From: Sporosarcina sp. E16_8
GTDB lineage: Bacteria; Bacillota; Bacilli; Bacillales_A; Planococcaceae
DNA: 64,000 bases
Direction of reading: 5' to 3'
Assembly (NCBI RefSeq): GCF_017347095.1
Contig: NZ_JADPRZ010000007.1
Span: forward strand, 1 to 64,000
Shown here: positions 54,479 through 62,709 of the stretch, one piece after another
Position numbering within the stretch: position 1 is the first letter of the stretch
Layout of the letters: each line of letters starts with the position of its first letter
Program-made: the position numbers and the translations under genes
Notes under the pieces: generated by a model
Database searches by the model: none
Told to the model about the DNA's origin: nothing
What the model saw: the letters and a program-made list of their open reading frames with translations, nothing else

Positions 54479-54880
54479 TCAAAGGCCTCATTTCTTTATT
54501 GATTAATTTATTAATACAGGGGTAGTAGAAAGCGTGCATCAACTACCGTAACATTTTCCAATTGGCGCAACCCGCGACGAGTTATTGTTCATATCTTGTA
54601 AAAAAGAGATCTCATATCTTATGCTTATCAAAAATACGTCTGTCCTCGATTAATATATGCGTGTGATTGTTAAAACCTTAGGCCGATGTGTTTTCTGTAG
54701 GTAGAAATCGATTATCTATGAGGGTGAGTAGCTGAGTTAAAACGTTTAAGTAAAAGTATTCAAAACAAATCCCCCTAGCCAGATGCTCATCTGATTAGGG
54801 GGATTTAGGTTAGATGCGATAAGTAGAATTCAGTACATCAGTTAACAGTTCTCTAGGGGGGAAACTGACAGGCACTGTTT
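54479..54880. other. Gene-free interval
   Basis: Apart from the hairpin at 54768-54807, nothing is supported. Confidence 0.5.
54768..54807. terminator. Hairpin terminator
   Basis: AAATCCCCCTA...pairs with ...TAGGGGGATTT, with an inner CAGATG/CTG-type extension and a 5-nt loop. Confidence 0.75.
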
Positions 54881-55030
54881 TCAACGCTTTCTTTTGTTTT
54901 TCTTACCATCTAAGTTTAGAAACTCGCTTTCGCTTGCAAACTCAACATCGTTTTTTGGCTTCGTATCGTATTTCAGGGCATTTTTCTGTTTACCTTTATC
55001 CTTATTTTTATTTTTATTTTCCACTGACAT
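54881..55030 (-). CDS. Lysine-rich 49-residue protein
   Basis: The start is the ATG at 55030, behind AAAAGGAGG at the proper distance; the longer frame to 55138 is not needed. The product begins MSVENKNKNKDKGKQKNALK, is highly basic and ends GKKNKRKR. Small basic proteins of this kind are common in spore-formers, but I cannot assign a family. A decayed paralogue lies at 40312-40398. Confidence 0.7.
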   Translation of the reverse strand: MSVENKNKNKDKGKQKNALKYDTKPKNDVEFASESEFLNLDGKKNKRKR

Positions 55031-55280
55031 GACTTGAACCTCCTTTTGTAGAATGATTTGATCCTTTCTATTGTGTCCAATGAGCATTTTTTTATGTAGG
55101 AGGATGAATATAGGTACCGTTATTTCTTGCGTAGGCACGAATCACTTAATTGGCGTGGCGGACATTCAGAAACCTTTTGGTAATTCATGTAATCGCGACG
55201 ATTTCTTTCATTATCCTGAGTTTTTCTACTATACTATTTATAGGCATCATGAATGCTAACAGACAGAACAGTAAAGGGGA

Positions 55281-56249
55281 ATGAGTAACATTCGAATCAA
55301 TTGGAAGAAGCTACTTATTCTTTTTGCTATTGTCTTCTTGGTGATCCAAATCGTCGGCAGCTTCTTTTTTTATGAGCTAGCAGTCAAGCGGGGGCCGAAA
55401 GATTTCTTGCAGAAGAATACAGATTTAGAAGTGTCGGATAAGGCAATGGACCTATTTTTGAATGGTGATTGGATAGATTGGGTCGCTGCTCAAACGTTTG
55501 AAAAGCTTACGTTAACGTCACGCGACGGGCTGAAACTGTCAGGTTACTATTTGCCAGCGTCCAAGCCAACAGATAAATTGGTCATTTTAACGCATGGCTA
55601 TTTAGGAAACGCGAAGCAAATGGGGCTATTTGGTCAGCATTATCATAGCGATTTGGACTACAACATTTTCATGCCTGATGCACGGGGACATGGAAAGAGC
55701 GAAGGGAATTATTATGGGTTTGGCTGGCCTGATCGGCTCGATTTGATCGATTGGACACAACTATTGGTGAAGAAGCTTGGGCCTGATACGCAAGTGGCCT
55801 ACCATGGTTTATCGATGGGGGCAGCGACCGTCTTGATGGCTAGCGGGGAAGAGGAACTACCTCGCGAGGTCAAGGCTATTATAGCGGATAGTCCGTATGA
55901 ATCCGTCTATCAATTATTCGCGTATCAAATGAATCGAATGTTTTATTTGCCGGCATTTCCGTTGTTAGACAGCACCAGCGTGTTAACGAAAATCAGGGCA
56001 GGGTATTCATTCAGGGAAGCGAGTGCACTGAAAGAAGTGAAGAAGACGACTGTCCCGATCCTATATATTCATGGGGAGAGCGATACATTTGTCCCAACGG
56101 AGTTGACAAAGAATTTGTATCAGCATACGGCAAGTGATGCAGAACTCTTGATTGTTCCGAATGCGAATCACGGTGAATCCATTGCGTTGGACGAAGACAA
56201 ATACAAAATGACAGTCGATCAATTTCTAAATCGTTATCTATTAAATTAA
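55281..56249 (+). CDS. Alpha/beta hydrolase (serine aminopeptidase/esterase-like)
   Basis: 322 residues. A membrane anchor helix is at ~9-30. Catalytic elements: oxyanion HGYLGNAKQ, nucleophile YHGLSMGAATVLM, acid in GESDTFVPTE and histidine in NANHGES. Start ATG behind AAAGGGGA. Probably acts outside the membrane. The substrate is unknown. Confidence 0.9.
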   Translation: MSNIRINWKKLLILFAIVFLVIQIVGSFFFYELAVKRGPKDFLQKNTDLEVSDKAMDLFLNGDWIDWVAAQTFEKLTLTSRDGLKLSGYYLPASKPTDKLVILTHGYLGNAKQMGLFGQHYHSDLDYNIFMPDARGHGKSEGNYYGFGWPDRLDLIDWTQLLVKKLGPDTQVAYHGLSMGAATVLMASGEEELPREVKAIIADSPYESVYQLFAYQMNRMFYLPAFPLLDSTSVLTKIRAGYSFREASALKEVKKTTVPILYIHGESDTFVPTELTKNLYQHTASDAELLIVPNANHGESIALDEDKYKMTVDQFLNRYLLN

Positions 56250-56305
56250 AAAAGGTGCCTGGTTCTAAAACAATTCTAAATTGTTATAGAATCAGGCACC
56301 TTTTT
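56249..56305. terminator. Hairpin of the AGGTGCCTGGTT family
   Basis: AAAAGGTGCCTGGTTCTA pairs with TAGAATCAGGCACCTTTTT; inner AACAATT/AATTGTT-like extension and a short loop. It begins right at the hydrolase stop. Confidence 0.9.
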
Positions 56306-56666
56306 CATCAGCTCTTTAACATCCTCCATATACCTCATCCCAAATAGTATCGTCAATTATCAAAACGAAGATCAATTCTTCCTGCCATGACACTCATCGT
56401 ATATTTTCAAAATAAACCGTTCCTTTTACTTTGGGGAACTATTAATTAGTCTTTGTACATATTGCATCCAGCAACTTTCTCCGAATATTTTGATGTAGTT
56501 CTTCATATCTATAACAACGTTACCTATTTCGTTACTAAAAACTGCAAAGCTTCATTTTGCAGGCACTATATGTTGTAACGAAAATTCACTCCTCATGTAC
56601 AAACAGTTGCGCAGGTCCATCGTAGCTGAATTAATAACAATATAACGATGGAATGAGGAAGGACTA
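56306..56666. other. Gene-free interval
   Basis: No supported gene or clear structural element. Confidence 0.4.
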
Positions 56667-57572
56667 GTGAAAAAGACATGTTCCTATATTTTCCTATTAA
56701 CCTTACTGATTGCAGCAGTCCTTACCGGCGAGAATCATGTATATAGTAGTTCGGTGAGTCATAGAAATAACACAAAGTATATTCCGGTTTTGATGTATCA
56801 TTCATTCGATGAAAATCCTGAATTTGCAGGAATTAATACTACTCCAAAAGTTTTCAGGGAGCATCTGACACTGCTAAAGAAAAACGGCTATACGGCCATT
56901 ACGAATAGGCAGATGGAATTATATCAAAAAGGCTATATACTGTTGCCCGAGAAAAGTTTCATGATAACAATTGACGATGGCTTTGTGAGTGTTTATAACG
57001 CCGCTTACCCCATCCTAAAAGAGTTAGGTATGAAAGCTACGTTATTTGTAATAACGAGTCATATTGAATCGGGTGAGAGATTTGGCGTTCAAATGGCTAG
57101 TTGGGGGCAATTAAAGGAAATGAGCGATTCCGGTTATGTGGAAATCGGCAATCATACACATGACTTTCATTGGAGAGGCAACAATAATCAGAAGGGCTAT
57201 GAGGCAATGATAACGAATTCTACTCAAGATGGTGAGGAAATAACATCCAAACAAAGGGAATATATGATTATTATGGACTTAAAGATTGCTCATGAATTGA
57301 TTTTGAAGAATGTAGGAACTGCGCCTATTGCCTTCTCATACCCATATGGAGCCCATGATAAGGTAGCTGAGAGAGCTGTCAAGAAAGCAGGGTATACAGT
57401 TAATCATACGATCATAGAGGATGTGAACTATTCGAATGAGGGTTCCGAGTATATTAAAAGATATGGCATTAATAATGAAGTTTCATCAAAGAGACTATTA
57501 AATAAGATGAGAGTTAGTGGTAAGAGAAAGCCTGTGCAAACGCAATTCAGTAACTACACTGCAATTATCTAA
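56667..57572 (+). CDS. Polysaccharide deacetylase (NodB homology)
   Basis: 301 residues with a signal peptide (~1-24). The NodB core: VLMYHSFDENPE, MITIDDGF (metal-binding acid pair), EIGNHTHDFHW (His metal ligands) and AFSYPYGAHD. Start GTG behind GAGGAAGG. It would remove acetyl groups from wall or matrix sugars outside the cell. The substrate is unknown. Confidence 0.9.
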   Translation: MKKTCSYIFLLTLLIAAVLTGENHVYSSSVSHRNNTKYIPVLMYHSFDENPEFAGINTTPKVFREHLTLLKKNGYTAITNRQMELYQKGYILLPEKSFMITIDDGFVSVYNAAYPILKELGMKATLFVITSHIESGERFGVQMASWGQLKEMSDSGYVEIGNHTHDFHWRGNNNQKGYEAMITNSTQDGEEITSKQREYMIIMDLKIAHELILKNVGTAPIAFSYPYGAHDKVAERAVKKAGYTVNHTIIEDVNYSNEGSEYIKRYGINNEVSSKRLLNKMRVSGKRKPVQTQFSNYTAII

Positions 57573-57605
57573 TCATGAAATAGGAATCCATTATATGAAG
57601 GCTCA

Positions 57606-57665
57606 TAAAATAGGTACCTCGTCTAAAATAACATGAAGTTATTTTGAACGAGGTACCTATTTTTA
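57606..57665. terminator. Hairpin of the AGGTACCTCGT family
   Basis: AAAATAGGTACCTCGT...AAATAAC pairs with GTTATTTTGAACGAGGTACCTATTTT; flanked by A and T runs on both sides and lying between convergent genes. Confidence 0.9.
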
Positions 57666-57672
57666 CGTTCTA

Positions 57673-58479
57673 CTAGTTAACCGAAAACTTGCCGTCTACC
57701 TCAACTGTCTCATAAATATTAATAAACGCGTCTTCATCATGCTTTCGGACAATATTTTTAACATGCAACGTTTCGTATCGTGTAACAACCATCATTAAAA
57801 TGTCTTTCTTCTCCCGTGTATAGCCGCCGTAGCCCTCTGTAATCGTAATACCACGATAGATGGACTCCAATAACTCATCGCGAATGATATCGCCTTTTGT
57901 CGATACAATCTGCATCGTCAATTTGACGTGGTCCGTGAAGATTGTATCGATCATTTTACCTGTGATATAAATCGATAACAGGGTATACAAAGCGATTTCC
58001 CAGTCGAAGACAAATCCTGAAAGTAGCACAATTATGCCATTCATCCCCGTAAGGAGAAGGCCGATACTGAAAGAACTTGTACGGGAAACGATAATCGCAA
58101 TAATATCCAAACCGCCAGAAGTACCCGAGTATTTAAGGATAAGACCAACGCCCATACCACCAATGCCCCCACCGAAAACCGTAGACAACAGAATGTTGTC
58201 TGTAACGGGAGCGACTGGTATCAAATATAAGAATGCCGAAAGCGAAACGACGCAAACCAGTGTGTTGATGGTGATTGTTTTTCCGAGTTTGTAGTAGCCT
58301 AAAACAATCAAAGGCAAGTTAAGCACTAGATTCAATAGACCGGTATTAAAGGGGCTGATTAGCCCGAGTAAAATTGCGATTCCGCTAATACCACTACTTA
58401 AAATCCCGAAAGGAACGAGAAAGCAGTTAAAAGCAAATGCAATAATGAGAGAGCCTAAGACGACAATTAAATTTTTCAT
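57673..58479 (-). CDS. YitT family membrane protein (DUF161/DUF2179)
   Basis: 268 residues with about six hydrophobic helices (AFAFNCFLVPFGILSSGISGIAILLGL near the start, GGIGGMGVGLILKYSGTSGG in the centre) and a C-terminal soluble DUF2179 domain (MQIVSTKGDIIRDELLESIYRGITITEGYGGYTREKKDILMMVV). ATG 58479 behind AAGGGGAT; the frame extends further into the leader. It sits behind a T-box-type leader RNA. Transport activity is not established. Confidence 0.9.
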   Translation of the reverse strand: MKNLIVVLGSLIIAFAFNCFLVPFGILSSGISGIAILLGLISPFNTGLLNLVLNLPLIVLGYYKLGKTITINTLVCVVSLSAFLYLIPVAPVTDNILLSTVFGGGIGGMGVGLILKYSGTSGGLDIIAIIVSRTSSFSIGLLLTGMNGIIVLLSGFVFDWEIALYTLLSIYITGKMIDTIFTDHVKLTMQIVSTKGDIIRDELLESIYRGITITEGYGGYTREKKDILMMVVTRYETLHVKNIVRKHDEDAFINIYETVEVDGKFSVN

Positions 58480-58489
58480 AACTAGTAAA

Positions 58490-58774
58490 TCCCCTTCCGG
58501 CTTTGGTAAATTAAAAAACCCGACCCTGAAAAAGGGACGAGTTTGTGCTCGCAATACCCATAACTCAGCAATTTTCAAAAAACGGCTTTCAGTCAACATA
58601 TTCTCATATGTGCTCCAGATAACGGTGGAAAACCGTCGAAGATTACTAACTTTTCGGCTTTGTATTTCAAAGATGACTTTCTGATAAGGATTGTTCGTCG
58701 ACTTCAGCAAGTGTCAACTCTCTAGAGAACAGGGTTCTTTTCCTACCATTTCTCGTCACAGACTTTAATTGTTA
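58490..58774 (-). ncRNA. T-box leader RNA upstream of the YitT gene (degenerate T-box motif)
   Basis: Minus-strand reading shows the order of T-box landmarks: AGAGAGTTGACACTTGCTG (stem I distal part), GAACAATCCTTATCAGAAAG (specifier-loop region), TTTGAAATACAAAGCCGAAAA (stem II/GA-type part), CGGTTTTCCACCGTTATC (stem III), then ATGGGTATTGCGAGCAC where GGGTGGTACCGCG is expected, and a terminator. The acceptor-end-binding bulge is changed (GGGTATTGCG). Either AAT or ATC could be the specifier, so the amino acid is not settled. Confidence 0.7.
58513..58544 (-). terminator. T-box terminator of the YitT leader
   Basis: ACTCGTCCCT pairs with AGGGTCGGGT (one mismatch, one wobble) around a 5-nt loop, followed by six T, in the minus direction. 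The stem shares sequence with the antiterminator segment, as T-boxes need. Confidence 0.8.
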
Positions 58775-58780
58775 GATGTT

Positions 58781-58809
58781 AATTTAGCAGAGAAAAATGA
58801 AGATGTCAA
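58781..58809 (-). promoter_or_regulatory. Promoter of the T-box transcript
   Basis: In the minus direction TTGACA (58804-58809), 17-nt spacer and TAAATT (58781-58786). Predicted start point ~58774, at the 5' end of the leader. Confidence 0.8.
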
Positions 58810-59063
58810 TATATACCTTCAATTCCAACTATTAATTGAATATGCTTTCAATTCAATTTAGGGGGATATACTGGCGACTTTAAATTAATAAATAGAATTC
58901 TAAGGAGATAGTCATCAGCTGATAAGTAGGAAAAGTCCAAGTTCATTTGGTACAATTTGAATATCTGCAAATTTGAATGGGTAAGTTTAGGGTAAGCTGG
59001 TACTAACACAACTTCGTATTGTGGAAGAATCAGCATATCCTGCTCTGAAAGTAGGAGATTAGC

Positions 59064-59633
59064 ATGGGCATAAATATTATTACTTTGATTGGTTTAACAG
59101 GTCTACTAATTTACATAATAGTTGATTTTGTAAAAAGAAGATTCAGTAGTATGTTAAGGCGACTCGTTTTTTATAGTTTCATTTTCTATCTGATTACTGT
59201 AATTACACTTACAACAGGGCGGATTATTATACCTCCAATTGCAGATGGCTCGCTACGTATGCAATTAATCCCTTTTTATTTTTTATGGGATCTGCTTAAT
59301 TTTGATGTAGGCGATTGGTTCTTTTGGAATTCAGTAAAATTGTCTTTTAATAATTTGATTATGTTGTTTCCTTTAGGCGTATATTTATCGCTACTATTTA
59401 ATATTAAAGGAATGAAAAAGGCGGCTTTTTTAATCTTCTTATCAAGTTTATCTATTGAAAGTAGTCAACTCATCTTCAGCAGTGTGGGTTTTCTATGGGG
59501 ACGAACATTCAATGTGGATGATTTATTGTTAAATACTTTAGGGGGTGTGCTAGGCTTTATGGTTTTCGAATTCATGAAGAAAATGTTTACCTCCAGGTCC
59601 ATTGATGGAAATGGGAAATCAAAAAACTTCTAG
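59064..59633 (+). CDS. VanZ-family membrane protein
   Basis: 189 residues with about five hydrophobic helices. VanZ-like pattern: NLIMLFPLGVYLSLLF, SLSIESSQLIFS and GRTFNVDDLLLNTLGGVLGF. VanZ proteins relate to teicoplanin tolerance, but most in Bacillales have no proven role. Start ATG behind TAGGAGAT. Confidence 0.9.
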   Translation: MGINIITLIGLTGLLIYIIVDFVKRRFSSMLRRLVFYSFIFYLITVITLTTGRIIIPPIADGSLRMQLIPFYFLWDLLNFDVGDWFFWNSVKLSFNNLIMLFPLGVYLSLLFNIKGMKKAAFLIFLSSLSIESSQLIFSSVGFLWGRTFNVDDLLLNTLGGVLGFMVFEFMKKMFTSRSIDGNGKSKNF

Positions 59634-59754
59634 GTAGCAAACAATAACTTACTATTGAATGAAGCCGTTTTTTTAGTAGGTGTACTTTGGTTTTATTATA
59701 AATAATCACCAAAATTTCAGGGCCAGTCCCCGAAAAGAAGAGGAGTGTTCAATT

Positions 59755-60873
59755 ATGTTAATACGCTGTACGAAAAAAATGTTAGTTGAACTCAAAGTCG
59801 AAGCTGAATCAGTTGCGGAGGTAGATCCATTTTTCTCTTGGCACGCGAATATAATCATAGTTAATCGCAGGAAAGTGGTTGTACTTATGAACGATCATAA
59901 TCGTTATGCTGTTGTGCTGTACGGGCTAAAAGCAAAAGAATTTACAAGATTTAACGAGATTGCCTTGCAAGGAATCCGCGAAGCTTTCCAGGGCGAGGGG
60001 ATAAAGGACGAGGTAATTAAGCAGTATTTACTGCACTCCAAGGAAGTTTCCATTACGAAGACAAAGGACCGGACTTCTGTGGCAAGGATGAACAAGGCTT
60101 GTGAAAATGTCTACTTTTATGATGAGTTATGGGATAGTGATTCTATTTTTCAGCCGGAAATGGGTATCAGGATTAGCCGTATTTTAGTCGGGGACGGAAA
60201 GAACAGTTATTTACTCCCGCATGAAGAGTTGTATAAGGATCTCAAACTTTTTGCTGGTCAACCAATTTTTGAAACGAAAGCAGCAGTTCTGAAAGTTACA
60301 CTTAGGCTTGAAAATCATCAAGTGTGGCGGCGACTAGTGGTTCCTATAAACAAAACGTTTAACGAGTTGCATCGAATTCTGCAGACAGCTTTTGGATGGC
60401 AGGATTACCACCTTCATGATTTTACTATTTATGATAAGGCGGTTACTCCGAAAGAGCTCGTCGCAGTAGGACTTAATAACGAAGTCCAGAAACCAATCAT
60501 CAACCTTGTTTGTGATCAGGAGGCTTTTTCCTATCCAGGTAAAGTGGATAGGAAGCTTGAAAAAGACGTGAAGCTATCGGAATATATCCCTGCCTACGAC
60601 AAGCTGACGTATAGTTATGATTTCGGTGATGACTGGCAACATGATATCGAACTAGAAAGCATTATAGAGAACTATGATGCCAACCATTCTGTTTGCTTGG
60701 AGGGCGAAGGGAGCACACCACCAGAAGATGTAGGTGGCGAGCATGGATATGAACAATTCCTCAAAGTTCTTACTAATCCCGACCACCCAGAATATGAGCA
60801 TATGGTGACGTGGGGCCGGATGCAGCAGTATAGGGATTTTTCTATTACTAGTGTTAATTTACAGTTGAAGTGA
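59755..60873 (+). CDS. DUF6933 plus pRiA4b ORF-3-like two-domain protein
   Basis: 372 residues from ATG 59755 (GAGGAG upstream; frame open from 59680). Residues ~1-160 have the DUF6933 look (MLIRCTKKMLVELK, FFSWHANIIIVNRRKVVVLMNDHNRYAV). The rest is the pRiA4b ORF-3 fold: LKVTLRLENHQVWRRLVVPINKTFNELHRILQTAFGWQDYHLHDF, then YSYDFGDDWQHDIELE and EGEGSTPPEDVGGEHGYEQFL. Both are known but functionally unassigned. Confidence 0.88.
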   Translation: MLIRCTKKMLVELKVEAESVAEVDPFFSWHANIIIVNRRKVVVLMNDHNRYAVVLYGLKAKEFTRFNEIALQGIREAFQGEGIKDEVIKQYLLHSKEVSITKTKDRTSVARMNKACENVYFYDELWDSDSIFQPEMGIRISRILVGDGKNSYLLPHEELYKDLKLFAGQPIFETKAAVLKVTLRLENHQVWRRLVVPINKTFNELHRILQTAFGWQDYHLHDFTIYDKAVTPKELVAVGLNNEVQKPIINLVCDQEAFSYPGKVDRKLEKDVKLSEYIPAYDKLTYSYDFGDDWQHDIELESIIENYDANHSVCLEGEGSTPPEDVGGEHGYEQFLKVLTNPDHPEYEHMVTWGRMQQYRDFSITSVNLQLK

Positions 60874-61090
60874 TTATAAGGGAATAAGTTTCCGACTCCA
60901 ACTAGCGTTGGGGGTAGCCGAAGCCGTAAGACTGATAGTGAAGCGGATTTGAAAGGGTTATTTTATATCAATTTATATAGTAGTGTGAAATCCTATTTGG
61001 ACACAAAATTGTAGGACCTATTGGCAGCACATTAAGTGTAGGATTAAGGAAAGATGTCGATTTATGTTGACCGAAGAATAGGGGACCGTC
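60874..61090. other. Intergenic region
   Basis: No terminator or gene is clear; GGGGACC precedes the next start. Confidence 0.4.
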
Positions 61091-62005
61091 ATGAAAAACA
61101 TTACGATTGAAGAAATTAGTAATACGTTTTCATTGGAAGTGTTAAGCGGGCACGACCAATTGCATCGAATTATAAAAAAATCCAAAGTGCGCCGTCCGGG
61201 ATTAGAGTTTATGGATAAATTTGATTTCATTGCAACGGAACATGTTCAGATACTTGGTAAAAACGAAGTTAATTATCTTCATACGCTGACGTTTGAGGAG
61301 TGCAAGCTACGGATTGCAAATATTGTTCAATACGCTCCTCCTTGTATCATTATTACATCCCAACAGGAGGAGCCACTGGGACTGATCCAATACTGTACGG
61401 AAGAGAAGATACCGGTGCTACGTACTCGTGATTCCACGAGTGAACTGAGCGCGAAATTGGATGCGTATGTTGTGAAAGCAATGGCTCCAGAAATTGCAAT
61501 ACACGGTGTTTGTGTCAATGTATCGGGGATGGGTATTCTACTGCGCGGCAAGTCTGGTGTAGGGAAAAGTGAGACCGCTCATACATTGATTGGTCGGGGA
61601 CATCGGCTGGTAGCGGATGATGTCGTGGTGTTGAAAAAGCTTAGCCCACAAACCTTGCTCGGCACGCACGACGAAAACAGCAAAGAATTTCTTGCTTTAC
61701 GTAGTATCGGCTTGTTAAACGTGGTGCGCCTTTATGGAAGAGCTGCTTTCCAGGATGAAACGAGGATTGCGTTGGACATCGAATTGACCAAGTGGAAGGA
61801 AAATGACTTGAATAATGAGTTGGAACAGGAAACAAAGTTTGTGGAATACATGGACGTTCAGATTCCACATATCCAAATCCAACTTCAACCGGGTCGTGAT
61901 ATCGCAGGCTTGATCGAAGCCGCGGCGAATAACTGGTATTTAAAGCAGCAGGGTTATAGTGCAGTAGAGGAATTCATGAAACGAATTGAATCGGATACTC
62001 CTTAG
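61091..62005 (+). CDS. HPr kinase/phosphorylase paralogue
   Basis: 304 residues. Walker A GKSGVGKSETAHTLIGRGHRLVADDVVVL is intact; LRSIGLLNVVRLYGRAAF and PGRDIAGLIEAAANNWYL match the HprK second half. In Bacillales the main hprK lies next to lgt; here the gene is alone, without lgt or ppaX. It may phosphorylate HPr/Crh or another small protein. ATG behind AGGGGACC. Probable second copy in the genome. Confidence 0.88.
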   Translation: MKNITIEEISNTFSLEVLSGHDQLHRIIKKSKVRRPGLEFMDKFDFIATEHVQILGKNEVNYLHTLTFEECKLRIANIVQYAPPCIIITSQQEEPLGLIQYCTEEKIPVLRTRDSTSELSAKLDAYVVKAMAPEIAIHGVCVNVSGMGILLRGKSGVGKSETAHTLIGRGHRLVADDVVVLKKLSPQTLLGTHDENSKEFLALRSIGLLNVVRLYGRAAFQDETRIALDIELTKWKENDLNNELEQETKFVEYMDVQIPHIQIQLQPGRDIAGLIEAAANNWYLKQQGYSAVEEFMKRIESDTP

Positions 62006-62467
62006 TAATGAGTAGTGCGATTTGGGAAATGAATCACAATTGCATAAAGGGTGAAAAAGAGTAGATGTGCAATTTAAACTGTCTACTCTTTTTCGCTTTG
62101 TCTTGTTCGGGTACTTATCATTAGTCTACCTATCACTAGACGCGCCTGGATTACCAGTGTGCGACTTAAGTCGATCCGTACAGATTGATATTGTTCATCT
62201 CGTAGAGGTATGTTAGAGAGAGTGCTGAGAAGTCGGAATTGCTTGGCGACCAGCTAAAATGCCACCGATGAGAGTGGAAACAGATCCACTAGCAATATTT
62301 GGATACAGAATTTTTAGACTAGGGGGATAACATATACTGAATGTCATCTATAAAAAACGTTTGATTGAATGGAAAGTGAGTTCTGCTTCGCCTTATAGTT
62401 GGAGAGGGGAGGGGGAAAAGAGCTTACATCGAACTTTAATAAATGATCATAGCAACTCCGTTTTTTT
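62006..62467. other. Intergenic region
   Basis: Holds the terminator 62053-62094. A minus-strand stretch near 62220-62310 reads GSVSTLIGGILAGRQAIPT, an open tail without start; I cannot assign it. Confidence 0.4.
62053..62094 (+). terminator. Terminator of the HPr kinase paralogue
   Basis: GAAAAAGAGTAGA pairs with TCTACTCTTTTTC around a ~15-nt loop. Confidence 0.85.
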
Positions 62468-62610
62468 GAAGTATACATTAATAGTCACGTTGTACACATT
62501 AGTGTACACGTTTGTAAACATTAACGTGTACAAGTATACAAACTAGTACACAACCAGTGTTTATATAGGTACACATTAATGTTTACAAGTTTACGGATGA
62601 GTACACAATA
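62468..62610. repeat. Phased GTNNAC repeat array (parC-like centromere)
   Basis: Short palindromic hexamers GTACAC, GTGTAC, GTATAC, GTAAAC and GTTTAC-like forms start at 62471, 62492, 62502, 62514, 62526, 62534, 62546, 62557, 62569, 62581, 62589 and 62601. Gaps are mostly 11-12 nt with two of 8, close to one DNA turn. It lies 100 nt upstream of the actin-like parM-type gene. This is the organisation of centromere arrays bound by ribbon-helix-helix ParR proteins. Also a likely autorepression site. Confidence 0.75.
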
Positions 62611-62709
62611 TTACATTTGTGTGTTAAGTAGTTGAATAGGATTGACCTGCAAACAAAGTTCCAGTACCATTTCAATAGAAAGCCAGAATAATTGGGGAGG
62701 ATGATTTTT

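Noticed and set aside
62220-62310. Minus-strand tail reading GSVSTLIGGILAGRQAIPT
   Set aside because: Protein-like but without start, family or continuation; left unassigned.
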